Assembly: GCF_003932505.1 (NCBI RefSeq)
Contig: NZ_QZMU01000001.1
Span: forward strand, 2,985,001-3,049,000
Direction: 5' to 3'
Origin: Thiohalobacter thiocyanaticus
Lineage (GTDB): Bacteria; Pseudomonadota; Gammaproteobacteria; Thiohalobacterales; Thiohalobacteraceae
DNA: 64,000 nucleotides
Part shown: piece after piece, positions 16,493 through 25,681 of the stretch
How the letters are laid out: each line of letters begins with the position of its first letter
Numbering within the stretch: the stretch's first letter is position 1
Position numbers and translations under genes: made by a program
The notes under the pieces: generated by a model
Databases searched by the model: none
Seen by the model: the letters and a program-made list of their open reading frames with translations, nothing else
What the model was told of the DNA's origin: nothing

Positions 16493-17284
16493 TCACTTCA
16501 TTTCGATCTTCGCGTCCTTGCGCAGCTCGGCCATGTAGTCGTTCAGCCGCTGGTTGCGCAGCCGGTTGACGATCTGCTCCCGCACCTCCTCCAGGGCCGG
16601 TGCCTGGGCCTGGCGGGTGTCCTCCAGCTTGATCACGTGCCAGCCGAACTGGGTCTTGACCGGCTCGCTGGAATACTCGCCCTTGTCCATCTCCTGCACG
16701 GCCTCGGAGAACTCCTTGACCATGCGGTCGGGAGAGAACCAGCCCAGGTCACCGCCGCGAGGGCCGGTGGGGCCGGTGGATTCGGCCTTGGCCAGTTCGG
16801 CGAAGTCGGCGCCCTCGTCGAGCTGCGCGATCAGTTCCCCGGCCTTGGCCTCGGTATCCACGAGGATATGACGGGCGTGGTACTCGCTGCCGGACTGGCT
16901 CGCGGCCAGTTCCTTGTAGGCGGCCTGGATATCGTCCTCGGTAATGGGGTGGCGCTGCAGGTACTGACGGGCGGCCAGATTGACCATCAGGTTCTGGCGG
17001 TAGAACTTGATCTGCTGTTCCAGTTCGGGATGGTCGTCCAGTCCCTGCCTGTGTGCGTCCTGAATCATCAGCTCGATATCGATGACCTCCTTGAGCAGGT
17101 TATCGGCGTCGGGCTCCTGGCCGCCGAGCTGGCGCTGTTTCTGGGTCCGATAGAAATCGAGCATGGCCTGGTTGACGGGTTCGCCGTTGACGCGGGCGAC
17201 CACGTCGGCGTCATCGGCGGCCAGCGCCGGCGTCAGGGGCAGGGCGATGGCGAACAGCAGGGCAGTGAGGCGGTTTTTCATCAT
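16493..17284 (-). CDS. Periplasmic peptidylprolyl isomerase, PpiC/parvulin family
   Basis: About 263 residues from the ATG at 17,284 (or 17,281). The start was chosen because it opens a clean signal peptide, MKNRLTALLFAIALPLTPALA, cut before ADDADVV; the longer frame upstream runs into bolA. After an N-terminal chaperone-like domain (residues 25-125) comes the parvulin domain, YHARHILVDTEAKAGEL then GGDLGWFSPDRMV and GWHVIKLED. These catalyse cis-trans prolyl isomerisation in outer-membrane and periplasmic protein folding. The end meets the EAL gene with no base between the two stop codons. Confidence 0.88.
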   Translation of the reverse strand: MMKNRLTALLFAIALPLTPALAADDADVVARVNGEPVNQAMLDFYRTQKQRQLGGQEPDADNLLKEVIDIELMIQDAHRQGLDDHPELEQQIKFYRQNLMVNLAARQYLQRHPITEDDIQAAYKELAASQSGSEYHARHILVDTEAKAGELIAQLDEGADFAELAKAESTGPTGPRGGDLGWFSPDRMVKEFSEAVQEMDKGEYSSEPVKTQFGWHVIKLEDTRQAQAPALEEVREQIVNRLRNQRLNDYMAELRKDAKIEMK

Positions 17285-17294
17285 TGAGTTCCTT

Positions 17295-17567
17295 TTATAG
17301 TTCTTCCGGGGTCTTGGCCTGGATGCTGAGGGCGTGGATATCACTGTGCATGGCATCGCCCAGGGCATCATAGACCATGCGGTGGCGTTCCAGCAGGTTC
17401 CTGCCGGCAAAGGCCGGGCTGACGATGCGGACGTTGAAATGGCCACCGCCGCCCTTGGCGCCTTCGTGACCGGCATGTTTGGCCGAATCGTCCTGAATGT
17501 CGAGATCTTCGGGCTGCAACGCCTCGGTCAGGCGTTCGCGGATCATGGCGACGCGTTCTGCAGTCAT
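17295..17567 (-). CDS. bolA: BolA-family protein
   Basis: 90 residues with the BolA/YrbA fold. The invariant histidine-containing segment is [20 protein letters not shown], and [15 protein letters not shown] is the family's second helix, ending in IHALSI. BolA proteins pair with monothiol glutaredoxins to handle [2Fe-2S] clusters and influence morphology. The start overlaps the yciI stop by four bases. It stands in the common gammaproteobacterial set ppiC-bolA-yciI-yciB. Confidence 0.9.
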   Translation of the reverse strand: MTAERVAMIRERLTEALQPEDLDIQDDSAKHAGHEGAKGGGGHFNVRIVSPAFAGRNLLERHRMVYDALGDAMHSDIHALSIQAKTPEEL

Positions 17568-17866
17568 TTGGGAAACACCTTCTTGAATGGTTTGACGGTG
17601 ACCTGCGCGTAGACCCCCCCGGTCTGGTAGGGGTCGGCATGGGCCCAGGCCTCGGCCGCCTCCAGTGAATCGAACTCGGCCACCACCAGGCTGCCGGTGA
17701 AACCGGCCGGGCCGGGCTCTTCGGTATCCGCGCCCGGGTAGGGACCGGCAAGCAGCAGCCGGCCTTCGGCCTGGAGCTGTTCCAGACGCTCCAGGTGGGC
17801 CGGGCGGTTGGCCTGGCGCAGTTCCAGGCTGTCCTCGACGTCCTGGCTGATGATGGCGTACAGCAT
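17564..17866 (-). CDS. yciI: YciI family protein
   Basis: 100 residues. [18 protein letters not shown] opens the family; the histidine in RPAHLERL and the aspartate in WAHADPY correspond to the pair proposed as catalytic, and GSLVVAEFD is the central strand. The ferredoxin-like fold dimerises. The biochemical function is not settled. It starts right where yciB ends (one base shared at 17,866) and its stop overlaps bolA. Confidence 0.88.
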   Translation of the reverse strand: MLYAIISQDVEDSLELRQANRPAHLERLEQLQAEGRLLLAGPYPGADTEEPGPAGFTGSLVVAEFDSLEAAEAWAHADPYQTGGVYAQVTVKPFKKVFPK

Positions 17867-18417
17867 CAGGATTCCTCCTCGCCCTTGTCTTCGTTGGAGG
17901 CGTAGCGGGCGATGATGATGCCCTGGCCCAGGATGAAGATCAGCGACAGGGACATGAGCCCGAACAGCTTGAAGTTCACCCAGGTGTCCTCGGCGAAATT
18001 GTAGGCCACGTACAGATTCAGAATGCCCATCACGACGAAGAAGACCACCCACGACAGGTTGAGTCCGGTCCAGACCCGCGCCGGCGCGGTTATTGCGTGG
18101 CCCATCATGCGTTCGGTGATGGAGCGGCCGCCGATATACTGGCTGCCGAGAAACACCAGGGCAAATAACCAGTAGGCGATCGTGGGTTTCCACATGATGA
18201 AGGTCGGGTCCTGCAGGGCCAGGGTCGCCCCGCCGAACACGCCGATGATGGCCAGGGTGATCAGGTGCATTTTCTCCACCCGGCGGTGCCGGAGCCAGAA
18301 TACCGCCACCATGACCAGGGTGGCGACAATGGCCACGGCCGTCGCCACATAGATGTCATACACCTTGTAGGCGACGAAAAACAGCAGGATGGGCATGAAG
18401 TCGAATATGAATTTCAT
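17866..18417 (-). CDS. yciB: Inner membrane septation protein A (YciB/IspZ)
   Basis: 183 residues with five or six membrane segments. [18 protein letters not shown] is the family's conserved start, and [19 protein letters not shown], then TWVNFKLFG, are further hallmarks. YciB links the cell-wall elongation and division machinery in enterics. The start at 18,417 is preferred over the longer frame because it matches this conserved N-terminus. The charged tail NEDKGEEES ends at the yciI start. Confidence 0.92.
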   Translation of the reverse strand: MKFIFDFMPILLFFVAYKVYDIYVATAVAIVATLVMVAVFWLRHRRVEKMHLITLAIIGVFGGATLALQDPTFIMWKPTIAYWLFALVFLGSQYIGGRSITERMMGHAITAPARVWTGLNLSWVVFFVVMGILNLYVAYNFAEDTWVNFKLFGLMSLSLIFILGQGIIIARYASNEDKGEEES

Positions 18418-18559
18418 CGTGTCGGACCTGGCCGGTGCGGCCTTGCGGGCGTGATTGCCGGGGCCGGTCATGTTAACCGATTTGCCCGGCGCGGCGGTAG
18501 CCCGCGCCGCGACCGCGGCTGACGCGGCATGTGCCGGACGATTCAGGTAAAATGGCCGG

Positions 18560-19405
18560 ATGTTCACGCACTATGACCTGCATACCCATTCCCGTCAGTC
18601 CGACGGCACCCTGACGCCGACCGAGCTGGTGGGGCGTGCGGCCGCCGCCGGCGTCGAGGTACTGGCCCTGACCGACCACGACACCCTGAGCGGCATCGAG
18701 GAGGCTCGCACGGCGGCCCATGCCGCCGGCATCCGGTTGATTCCGGGCGTGGAGGTCTCTGTGACCTGGAATCGCCAGACCATTCACGTGGTGGCGCTGA
18801 ACGTCGATCCTGACGCCCCCGACCTGCGCGCCGGGCTGGCGCGACTGCAGGAATTCCGCGTCTGGCGCGCCGAGGAGATCGGCCGCCAGCTGGCGAAGGC
18901 CGGCATCGAGGGCGCTACCGCGGGGGCGCGCCGCCACGCCCACGGGGTGCTGATCAGCCGCACCCATTTCGCCCACTACCTGGTGGAGACCGGCCGGGCG
19001 AAGGATGTGCGTGCGGTGTTCAGGAAGTACCTGGTCAGGAACAAGCCCGGCCACGTGACCGGCCAGTGGGCCGGGCTGGAGGAGGCAGTAGGCTGGATTC
19101 GCGCGGCCGGGGGCCAGGCCGTGATCGCCCATCCGGCGCGGTACCGCCTGACCAACAGCAAGCTGCGGCGCCTGATCGGCGAGTTCCGGGAGTGCGGTGG
19201 TGAGGGCCTGGAAGTCGTCTCGGGCAGCCATTCGCAGCAGGACATGCACAACATGGCCAGTCTGGCCCGCCAGTGCGGACTGCTGGCCTCGCGCGGCTCG
19301 GATTACCACGGTCCCGAAAACGCCTGGATCGAGCTGGGCCGGCTGCCGGAGCTGCCCGCGGGGCTGATCCCCGTCTGGCAGGACTGGCCGCGGCACGCCG
19401 CCTGA
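18560..19405 (+). CDS. rnm: PHP-domain 5'-3' exoribonuclease / 3',5'-nucleotide phosphatase (RnmA/YciV)
   Basis: 281 residues. The PHP metal ligands are plain: YDLHTHSRQSDG at residues 5-16, LTDHDTLSG near 38, PGVEVSV near 63, ISRTHFAHYL near 134, VIAHPARY near 191 and SRGSDYHGP near 250. The family (RnmA/TrpH) removes nucleotides from the 5' ends of small RNA fragments and also hydrolyses 3',5'-bisphosphonucleotides. It is divergent from yciB, with about 140 bases between, and leads the gene run to trpS. Confidence 0.88.
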   Translation: MFTHYDLHTHSRQSDGTLTPTELVGRAAAAGVEVLALTDHDTLSGIEEARTAAHAAGIRLIPGVEVSVTWNRQTIHVVALNVDPDAPDLRAGLARLQEFRVWRAEEIGRQLAKAGIEGATAGARRHAHGVLISRTHFAHYLVETGRAKDVRAVFRKYLVRNKPGHVTGQWAGLEEAVGWIRAAGGQAVIAHPARYRLTNSKLRRLIGEFRECGGEGLEVVSGSHSQQDMHNMASLARQCGLLASRGSDYHGPENAWIELGRLPELPAGLIPVWQDWPRHAA

Positions 19406-19424
19406 ACCGGAAGCCATACGCGTC

Positions 19425-20045
19425 ATGAGCCAGTTCTTCGACATCCATCCCGATAATCCCCAGCCGCGCCTGGTCCGGCGCGCGGTGGAGTTGCTGCGTG
19501 CCGGTGAGGTGATCGCCTATCCGACGGACTCGAGCTATGCCCTGGGCTGCCTGGTCGGCGACAAGGCGGCGATGGAACGTATCCGCCGCATCCGCCGCCT
19601 GGACGACAAACACAATTTCACTCTGGTCTGCCGCGATCTGTCCGAAATCGCCACCTATGCCAGGGTGGACAACACTGCCTTCCGGCTGCTCAAGACCTAC
19701 ACGCCGGGGCCTTATACCTTCATCTTCCAGGCCACCAACGAGGTGCCGCGCCGGCTGCAGCACGCCAGGCGCAAGACCATCGGCATCCGGGTGCCCGATC
19801 ACCGGGTCACCCAGGCGCTGCTCGATGAGCTGGGCGAACCCCTGATGAGCTCCACCCTGATCCTGCCGGGCGAAACCCTGCCGCTGAACGACCCCGAGGA
19901 GATCCGTGAGCGACTGGAACACGAGCTGGGTGCCGTGATCGCTGCCGGCGCCTGCAGCCCGGAGCCCACCACGGTGGTGGACATGACGGCCGCAGTGCCC
20001 GAGATCCTGCGCCAGGGCCAGGGCGAGATCGAGGCGCTGGCATGA
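19425..20045 (+). CDS. yciO: YciO-family (Sua5/YrdC-like) protein
   Basis: 206 residues with the YrdC fold. FFDIHPDNPQPRLVRRAV, the strand VIAYPTDSSYALGC and the loop RRLDDKHNF belong to the YciO subgroup, and GPYTFIFQATNEVPRR is the ATP/threonine region. Sua5/YrdC make threonylcarbamoyl-AMP for tRNA modification; YciO is related but its role is less certain. It starts 19 bases after rnm and overlaps the protease gene by four bases. Confidence 0.88.
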   Translation: MSQFFDIHPDNPQPRLVRRAVELLRAGEVIAYPTDSSYALGCLVGDKAAMERIRRIRRLDDKHNFTLVCRDLSEIATYARVDNTAFRLLKTYTPGPYTFIFQATNEVPRRLQHARRKTIGIRVPDHRVTQALLDELGEPLMSSTLILPGETLPLNDPEEIRERLEHELGAVIAAGACSPEPTTVVDMTAAVPEILRQGQGEIEALA

Positions 20046-20743
20046 TCTCGCAGCTCAGCCTGATCCAGCAGCTGGCGGTGTGGGTAGTGCCGGTGCTGCT
20101 CGCCATCACGGTGCATGAGGTTTCGCACGGTTTTGTGGCCCGCTATTACGGTGATACCACCGCCTACATGCTCGGCCGCCTGACCCTGAACCCGGTCAAG
20201 CACATCGATCCGCTGGGTACCATACTGGTCCCTGCGATCATGCTGCTGCTGCCCGGCAGTTTCGTGTTCGGCTGGGCCAAACCGGTCCCGGTCAGCTTCA
20301 ACAACCTGCGCAACCCGATGCGCGACATGGCCGTGGTGGCCGCCGCCGGCCCGCTGTCGAACCTGACCATGGCCTTTCTGTGGGCGCTGCTGGCGCGGCT
20401 TAGCATGGGCTTGCTCAAGGACGGCTATCTGTTCTTCGAGCCACTGCTGCTGATGGGCATCGCCGGCATCTACATCAACATCATCCTGATGGTGCTGAAC
20501 CTGCTGCCGCTGCCGCCGCTGGACGGCGGCCGCGTGCTGGCCGGTATTCTGCCCGGACCGATGGCCATGCAGTTCAGCCGCATCGAGCCCTACGGTTTCA
20601 TGATACTGATCGCGCTGCTGGTAACCGGGCTGCTGGGCTGGATCCTGTTCCCGCTGATCAGCCTGGTGCTGTTCGTGGTGCTGCCGGTGTCGGGTTTCGC
20701 CCCGCAGGGCTTCTGGCAAATAATACAGATACTGATTCAGTAG
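20042..20743 (+). CDS. Site-2 protease family (M50) membrane metalloprotease
   Basis: 233 residues with about six membrane helices. The zinc motif is HEVSHG at residues 22-27 and the second active-site segment LLPLPPLDGGRVL near 157. The family cleaves within membranes; this short type without a PDZ domain (YwhC-like) has no proven substrate in proteobacteria. It overlaps yciO by four bases and precedes trpS. Confidence 0.88.
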   Translation: MISQLSLIQQLAVWVVPVLLAITVHEVSHGFVARYYGDTTAYMLGRLTLNPVKHIDPLGTILVPAIMLLLPGSFVFGWAKPVPVSFNNLRNPMRDMAVVAAAGPLSNLTMAFLWALLARLSMGLLKDGYLFFEPLLLMGIAGIYINIILMVLNLLPLPPLDGGRVLAGILPGPMAMQFSRIEPYGFMILIALLVTGLLGWILFPLISLVLFVVLPVSGFAPQGFWQIIQILIQ

Positions 20744-20759
20744 CTCTTAGGAGGATGTC

Positions 20760-21976
20760 TTGAATACACCCATTGTGCAAAACGGCCGCGTGCTTTCCGG
20801 CATGCGCCCGACCGGCCAGCTGCATCTGGGGCACTATCACGGGGTGCTGAAGAACTGGATCAGGCTGCAGCACGAATTCGACTGCTTCTTCTTCGTCGCC
20901 GACTGGCATGCGCTGACCACCCATTACGACGAGCCGCAGACCATCTCCGCCAGCGTCTGGGAGATGGTCATCGACTGGCTGGCCGCCGGGGTCAATCCCG
21001 GTGCGGCCAAGCTGTTCATTCAGTCACGTATTCCCGAGCATGCCGAGCTGCATCTGCTGCTGTCGATGATCACGCCGCTGGGCTGGCTGGAACGGGTGCC
21101 GACCTACAAGGACCAGCAGGAAAAGCTCCAGGAGAAGGACCTGTCCACCTACGGCTTCCTCGGCTACCCGCTGCTGCAGAGTGCCGACATCCTGGTGTAC
21201 AAGGCCACCGGCGTGCCGGTGGGCGAGGACCAGGTCGCGCACGTGGAACTCACCCGCGAAGTGGCGCGGCGCTTCAACCACCTCTACGGCCGTGAGCCCG
21301 GCTTCGAGGAGAAGGCCGAGGCCGCTGTCAAGAAGATGGGCAAGAAGAACGCCAGGCTCTACAACGAGCACCGGCGGCGCTACCAGGAGCAGGGCGACGC
21401 CGAGGCCCTGGAGGTTGCCCGCGCCCTGCTGGAGGAGCAGCAGAACCTGTCGCTGGGCGACCGCGAACGCCTGTTCGGTTACTCGAAGGCGGGGGGCGCA
21501 TCATCCTGCCCGAGCCGCAGCCGCTGCTCACCCCGGCGGCGCGCATGCCGGGCCTGGACGGGCAGAAGATGTCCAAGTCCTACAACAACACCATCGGCCT
21601 GCGCGAGGACCCGGAGTCGATCACCCGCAAGCTGCGTACCATGCCCACCGACCCGGCCCGGGTGCGGCGCACCGATCCGGGCGATCCCGAGAAGTGCCCG
21701 GTCTGGGAGCTGCACAAGGTCTACTCGGACGAGACCACCCGCGACTGGGTCAACACCGGTTGCCGCAGCGCCGGCATCGGCTGCCTGGACTGCAAGCAGC
21801 CGGTCATCGACAAGGTGCTGGAGGAACTGGAGCCGGTCCGCGAGCGGGCCGAGGAATATGCCGCCAACCCCAATCTGGTGCGCAACATCATCGAGGAGGG
21901 CTGCGACGAGGCGCGGGCCGTGGCACGTGAGACATTACAGGAAGTTCGTTCCGTAATGGGCTTGAATTATAAATAA
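20760..21976 (+). CDS. trpS: Tryptophanyl-tRNA synthetase (one frameshift)
   Basis: It starts at TTG 20,760 behind a strong AGGAGG. Two frames join into about 405 residues. Signature motifs are GMRPTGQLHLGHYHG (HIGH) and KMSKS (in GLDGQKMSKSYNN). The frame breaks in the run of six G at 21,491-21,496; removing one G gives a continuous GGGRIILPEPQP. A segment of about 60 residues before KMSKS (KKMGKKNARLYNEH, ARALLEEQQNLSL) is the insertion of the long TrpS subtype also found in Pseudomonas. The enzyme charges tRNA-Trp and is essential, so the break is almost surely an error in a homopolymer. Confidence 0.9.
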
Positions 21977-21986
21977 AAACGACGCA

Positions 21987-22073
21987 GTCGTTGCGAGCGA
22001 AGCGCGGCAATCTCTTAAAGTTGCAGGCAACGTTGGGAGATTGCCACGGCGCTCTCGCGCCTCGCAAAGACGG
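21987..22073. repeat. Dispersed inverted repeat, TCATTGCGAG family
   Basis: GTCGTTGCGAGCGAAGCG and a CGCGGCAATCTC block are matched downstream by GGAGATTGCCACGGCGCT and CTCGCAAAGACGG. It fills the gap between trpS and scpA. Confidence 0.75.
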
Positions 22074-22167
22074 CCAGGCCAGGCCAGGACGGTAGCCACC
22101 CGTCACATCCCGGCCCGGAATTACGGTAGAATCCCGAACCATTACAACCACCCCCGAGCCGCCGCGC

Positions 22168-23040
22168 ATGACCGACACCGACATCCCGCCCGAAACCGCG
22201 CCGGAGGCGCCCAAGCAGGTCGAGATGCCCTTTGCCATCGTCCATGGTGAGGCCATGCTGGAGCTGCCGCAGGATCTGTACATTCCGCCGGACGCGCTCG
22301 AGGTCATCCTGGAGGCCTTCGAAGGTCCGCTGGACCTGCTGCTGTATCTCATCAAGCGCCAGAACCTGGACGTGCTGGACATCCCGGTGGCCGAGATCAC
22401 CCGCCAGTACATGGACTACATCGGGCTGATGCAGGAGCTGCGGCTCGAGGTGGCGGCCGAGTACCTGGTGATGGCCGCCATGCTGGCCGAGATCAAGTCG
22501 CGCATGCTGCTGCCGCGACCGGTGGAGACCGACTCCGACGAGGACGACCCGCGGGCCGAGCTGGTGCGCCGGCTGCAGGAATACGAGCGCTACAAGAAGG
22601 CCGCCGAGGACATCGACGGGATGCCGCGCCTGCAGCGCGACATCTTCCCCGCCGAGGCGGTCGCGCCCGAACGCCAGGTGATCAATCAGCAGCCGGACAT
22701 CGATCTGCGCGAGCTGCTGCTGGCCTTCAAGGAGGTCATGGCGCGGGCGGACATGTTCTCGCACCATCACGTACAGATGGAGGCCCTGTCGGTGCGCGAA
22801 CGCATGTCGGCCGTGCTGAGCAGTGTGAACGCGGACAGGTTCTCCGAGTTCACCCACCTGTTCACGGTGGAAGAGGGTCGCATGGGCGTGGTGGTGACCT
22901 TCCTCGCCATCCTGGAACTGCTCAAGGAATCCCTGATCGAGATGATCCAGGCCGAGCCCTATGCGCCCATCTATGTGAAGGCCGCCGGCGGCCAGGGCTC
23001 AGCCGAGGTGCCCGAACCCACCGCCGATGCGGGGGCCTGA
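22168..23040 (+). CDS. scpA: Segregation and condensation protein A (kleisin)
   Basis: 290 residues. The conserved N-terminal SMC-binding helix starts at FEGPLDLLLYLIKRQNLDV, followed by LDIPVAEITRQYMDYI and AAEYLVMAAMLAEIKSRMLLP. The C-terminal winged helix includes RMGVVVTFLAILELLKE. It bridges the SMC heads together with ScpB in chromosome condensation. About 45 extra residues precede the kleisin domain, a feature of several gammaproteobacterial ScpA proteins. Confidence 0.93.
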   Translation: MTDTDIPPETAPEAPKQVEMPFAIVHGEAMLELPQDLYIPPDALEVILEAFEGPLDLLLYLIKRQNLDVLDIPVAEITRQYMDYIGLMQELRLEVAAEYLVMAAMLAEIKSRMLLPRPVETDSDEDDPRAELVRRLQEYERYKKAAEDIDGMPRLQRDIFPAEAVAPERQVINQQPDIDLRELLLAFKEVMARADMFSHHHVQMEALSVRERMSAVLSSVNADRFSEFTHLFTVEEGRMGVVVTFLAILELLKESLIEMIQAEPYAPIYVKAAGGQGSAEVPEPTADAGA

Positions 23041-23067
23041 CCCGTGGCTCTGGGAACCTCTCTGTTT

Positions 23068-23138
23068 GTCATCCCCGCGCAGGCGGGGATCCAGCTACCT
23101 CAGCGGTCAATGGATTCCCGCCTTTGCGGGAATGACGG
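23068..23138. repeat. TCATCCC/GGAATGAC inverted repeat pair
   Basis: Two palindromic halves, one ending in GGGGATCCAG and the other beginning TGGATTCCCG, are separated by about 20 bases. It lies between scpA and scpB, so a large hairpin may form within the transcript. Confidence 0.75.
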
Positions 23139-23188
23139 GAAGAGGATACTCAGAGCTTCCATAGATTCAGTCAGTAGATAACGAAGCA

Positions 23189-23959
23189 ATGGATATGAGC
23201 GACCTGTCACTGAAACACATACTCGAGGCGGCCCTGCTGGCCGCCGGACGACCGCTGACGCTGGATCAGCTGCAGAGCCTGTTCGGCGAGGCCGAGCGCC
23301 CGGAGAAGGGTGAGCTGCGCGAGGCCCTGCATGAACTGGACGCGGAGTACAGCGGCCGCGGCCTGGAACTCAAGGAGGTCGCCAGCGGCTTTCGCGTCCA
23401 GGTGCGTCAGCAGCTCGAGCCCTGGGTGTCGCGTCTGTGGGAAGAGCGCGCGCCCAAGTATTCACGCGCCCTGCTCGAGACCCTGGCGCTGGTCGCCTAC
23501 CGCCAGCCCATCACCCGCGGCGAGATCGAGGACGTGCGCGGTGTGAGTGTCAGCAGCAACATCATGAAGACCCTGCAGGAGCGTGAATGGGTGCGGATCG
23601 TGGGACATCGTGACGTCCCCGGGCGTCCGGCCATGTACGGCACCACCCGGGAGTTCCTGGATTACTTCAATCTCAAGTCCCTGGACGAGCTGCCCACCCT
23701 GGCCGAGCTGCGCGACATCGACAGCATCAACGCCGAGCTGAACTTCGCCGACCAGACGAACGGGGCGGCCGGCATCGAGACGCTGGAAGGCGATCCGGCC
23801 GCGATCGATCTCGCCGCCACCCCGGACGATACCGACATCCAGGCATCGGCGTCGGTGGCGTGGGACGAGGAGGAAGCGGAGGGCGGTGCCGAAGCGGCGG
23901 CTGCGGTCGATTCGACCGAACAGGCCCCGGCCGAACCGCCGCCCGAGATGCTGCATTAA
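23189..23959 (+). CDS. scpB: Segregation and condensation protein B
   Basis: 256 residues. Two winged helices: LKHILEAALLAAGRPLTLDQL begins the first, and ALLETLALVAYRQPITRGEIE with RDVPGRPAMYGTT the second. The 70-residue tail is acidic and alanine-rich (DEEEAEGGAEAAAA) and probably disordered. It works with ScpA and SMC. The first ATG (23,189) and an ATG two codons on are both possible starts. Confidence 0.92.
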   Translation: MDMSDLSLKHILEAALLAAGRPLTLDQLQSLFGEAERPEKGELREALHELDAEYSGRGLELKEVASGFRVQVRQQLEPWVSRLWEERAPKYSRALLETLALVAYRQPITRGEIEDVRGVSVSSNIMKTLQEREWVRIVGHRDVPGRPAMYGTTREFLDYFNLKSLDELPTLAELRDIDSINAELNFADQTNGAAGIETLEGDPAAIDLAATPDDTDIQASASVAWDEEEAEGGAEAAAAVDSTEQAPAEPPPEMLH

Positions 23960-23964
23960 CCATG

Positions 23965-24070
23965 CTTCCTCCCCCTTGATGGGGAGACGAGGAGGGGATG
24001 GATGCGGCGGACTCGCCGAATTTCACCCTCCGCTTGATCCCCTCCCGTCAAGGGAGGGGAAACCCATGTC
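23965..24070. repeat. Inverted repeat of the CCTCCC type
   Basis: CTCCCCCTTGATGGGGAG with GAGGAGGGG is roughly mirrored by CCCCTCCCGTCAAGGGAGGGG about 45 bases on. It fills the scpB-rluB gap. Confidence 0.5.
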
Positions 24071-24089
24071 CTGAACCCTGTGTGATCCC

Positions 24090-24938
24090 ATGCCCGAACG
24101 CCTGCAGAAAGTCCTCGCCCGCCAGGGCCTCGGTTCACGCCGCGAGATCGAGGCCTGGATCCGTGCCGGCCGCCTGCGCGTGAACGGCAAACCCGCCACG
24201 CTGGGCGTGAGCGTTACCGAGGCCGACAGTGTGGAACTCGACGGCAAGCCCGTCGCGGTGTCCGAGCAGCGGCCCTACCCGCGCGTCATCGCCTACCACA
24301 AACCCGTGGGCGAACTGACCACCCGCCGTGACCCGGAAGGCCGGCCCACGGTATTCGACCGGCTGCCCGCGCTCAAGGCGGGCCGCTGGGTGGCCATCGG
24401 ACGGCTGGATTTCAACACCTCCGGGCTGCTGCTGCTGACCGACGACGGCGAACTGGCCAACCGGCTGATGCACCCCTCGCAGCAGGTCGAACGCGAATAC
24501 GCCGTGCGCGTGTTCGGCGAGGTCGACGGCCTGGTGATCGACAACCTGCTCGGCGGGGTCGAGCTGGAGGAGGGCCCGGCCCGGTTCGAGTCCATCACCG
24601 AGGCCGGCGGGCGCGGCGCCAACCAGTGGTACCACGTGGTGCTCAGGGAAGGCCGCAACCGGGAGGTGCGGCGGCTGTGGGAATCCCAGGGGCTGCAGGT
24701 CAGCCGCCTGATCCGGGTGCGCTACGGACCGGTCGCGCTGCCGCCCGGGCTCAGGGAAGGCCGCTGGGAGAACCTGCCGAACCCGGTCATCAACACCCTG
24801 CTCAATCTGGTGGGGCTGCACCAGCAGGACTATGTCCCGCGCGCCGTGCAGCGCCCGCCGTCACCAGGCAAGGCGGCTTCCCGCAAGGCCGCTTCCCGCA
24901 AGACTCCGGACAAGGCCGCCGCCCGCCGCCGCCGCTGA
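24090..24938 (+). CDS. rluB: 23S rRNA pseudouridine synthase B
   Basis: 282 residues. An S4 RNA-binding domain opens the protein (RLQKVLARQGLGSRREIEAW), then the pseudouridine synthase with catalytic aspartate in IGRLDFNTSGLLLLT and LREGRNREVRRLWE near the C-terminal end of the domain. The basic, alanine/lysine-rich tail carries short repeats (KAASRKAASRK) and probably contacts rRNA. The scpA-scpB-rluB order supports RluB over RluE or RluF. The stop overlaps the next gene's start by one base. Confidence 0.88.
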   Translation: MPERLQKVLARQGLGSRREIEAWIRAGRLRVNGKPATLGVSVTEADSVELDGKPVAVSEQRPYPRVIAYHKPVGELTTRRDPEGRPTVFDRLPALKAGRWVAIGRLDFNTSGLLLLTDDGELANRLMHPSQQVEREYAVRVFGEVDGLVIDNLLGGVELEEGPARFESITEAGGRGANQWYHVVLREGRNREVRRLWESQGLQVSRLIRVRYGPVALPPGLREGRWENLPNPVINTLLNLVGLHQQDYVPRAVQRPPSPGKAASRKAASRKTPDKAAARRRR

Positions 24939-25600
24939 TGCCGCTCAAGCTGCCGCAACGCAGACTGATCTCGGTCTTCGACCGGCTGTTGCAGCAGCAC
25001 GGCCCCCAGCACTGGTGGCCGGGCGAGACACCCTTCGAGGTAATGATCGGCGCGATCCTGACCCAGAACACCGCCTGGACCAATGTCGAGCGCGCCATCG
25101 CCAACCTCAAACAGGCCGGCTGCCTGGAACCGCAGTGCCTGCTCGACACGCCGTTCGAACAGGTGGCGGACTGGCTGCGCCCCTCGGGCTATTTCAACAT
25201 CAAGACCCGGCGGGTGCGCGATTACTGCGCCTGGTATCTGGAGCAGGGCGGCTACCCGCGTCTGCGCCGGCGCCGGACGCACACCCTGCGCCAGGCCCTG
25301 CTGGCGGTGCACGGCATCGGGCCGGAGACCGCCGACGACATCCTGCTCTATGCCTTCAACCGGCCGGTGTTCGTGATCGACGCCTATACCCGGCGTCTGT
25401 TCGCGCGGCTGGGACTGATCGCGGGCGATGAACCCTACGACACCCTGCGCCTGGCGGTGGAAGCGTCCCTGCCGACGGACGTGCAGCTTTACAACGAATA
25501 CCACGCCCTGATCGTCAACCATGCCAAGGATCACTGTAAACCGAAGCCGCGGTGTGACAACTGCCGGTTGCGACGGGGGTGTGGGGGTGTGGGGGAGTGA
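24938..25600 (+). CDS. Endonuclease III domain protein, probable monofunctional DNA glycosylase
   Basis: 220 residues with the HhH-GPD fold and an iron-sulfur cluster. ILTQNTAWTNVERAI is the conserved early helix pair. The hairpin is HGIGPETADDILLYA, and the catalytic aspartate is in FVIDAYTRR. CKPKPRCDNCRLRRGC gives the cluster cysteines. In Nth proper the hairpin reads GVGRKTAN with a lysine that forms a Schiff base; here that position holds glutamate, as in MagIII-type 3-methyladenine glycosylases. It is thus more likely to remove alkylated bases than to act as a bifunctional lyase. It starts within the last base of rluB. Confidence 0.82.
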   Translation: MPLKLPQRRLISVFDRLLQQHGPQHWWPGETPFEVMIGAILTQNTAWTNVERAIANLKQAGCLEPQCLLDTPFEQVADWLRPSGYFNIKTRRVRDYCAWYLEQGGYPRLRRRRTHTLRQALLAVHGIGPETADDILLYAFNRPVFVIDAYTRRLFARLGLIAGDEPYDTLRLAVEASLPTDVQLYNEYHALIVNHAKDHCKPKPRCDNCRLRRGCGGVGE

Positions 25601-25681
25601 GGCGTGAGGAGCCTGCAGGCCGGATGTCCCGTTTCCGGCATTGACCTGGGGGTGTGCCGGGAACGCTGCGCTTATCCCGGC

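Noticed and set aside
16480-16500. Shared terminator between the EAL gene and ppiC
   Set aside because: The two stop codons abut with no room for a hairpin, and none is visible within the gene ends.
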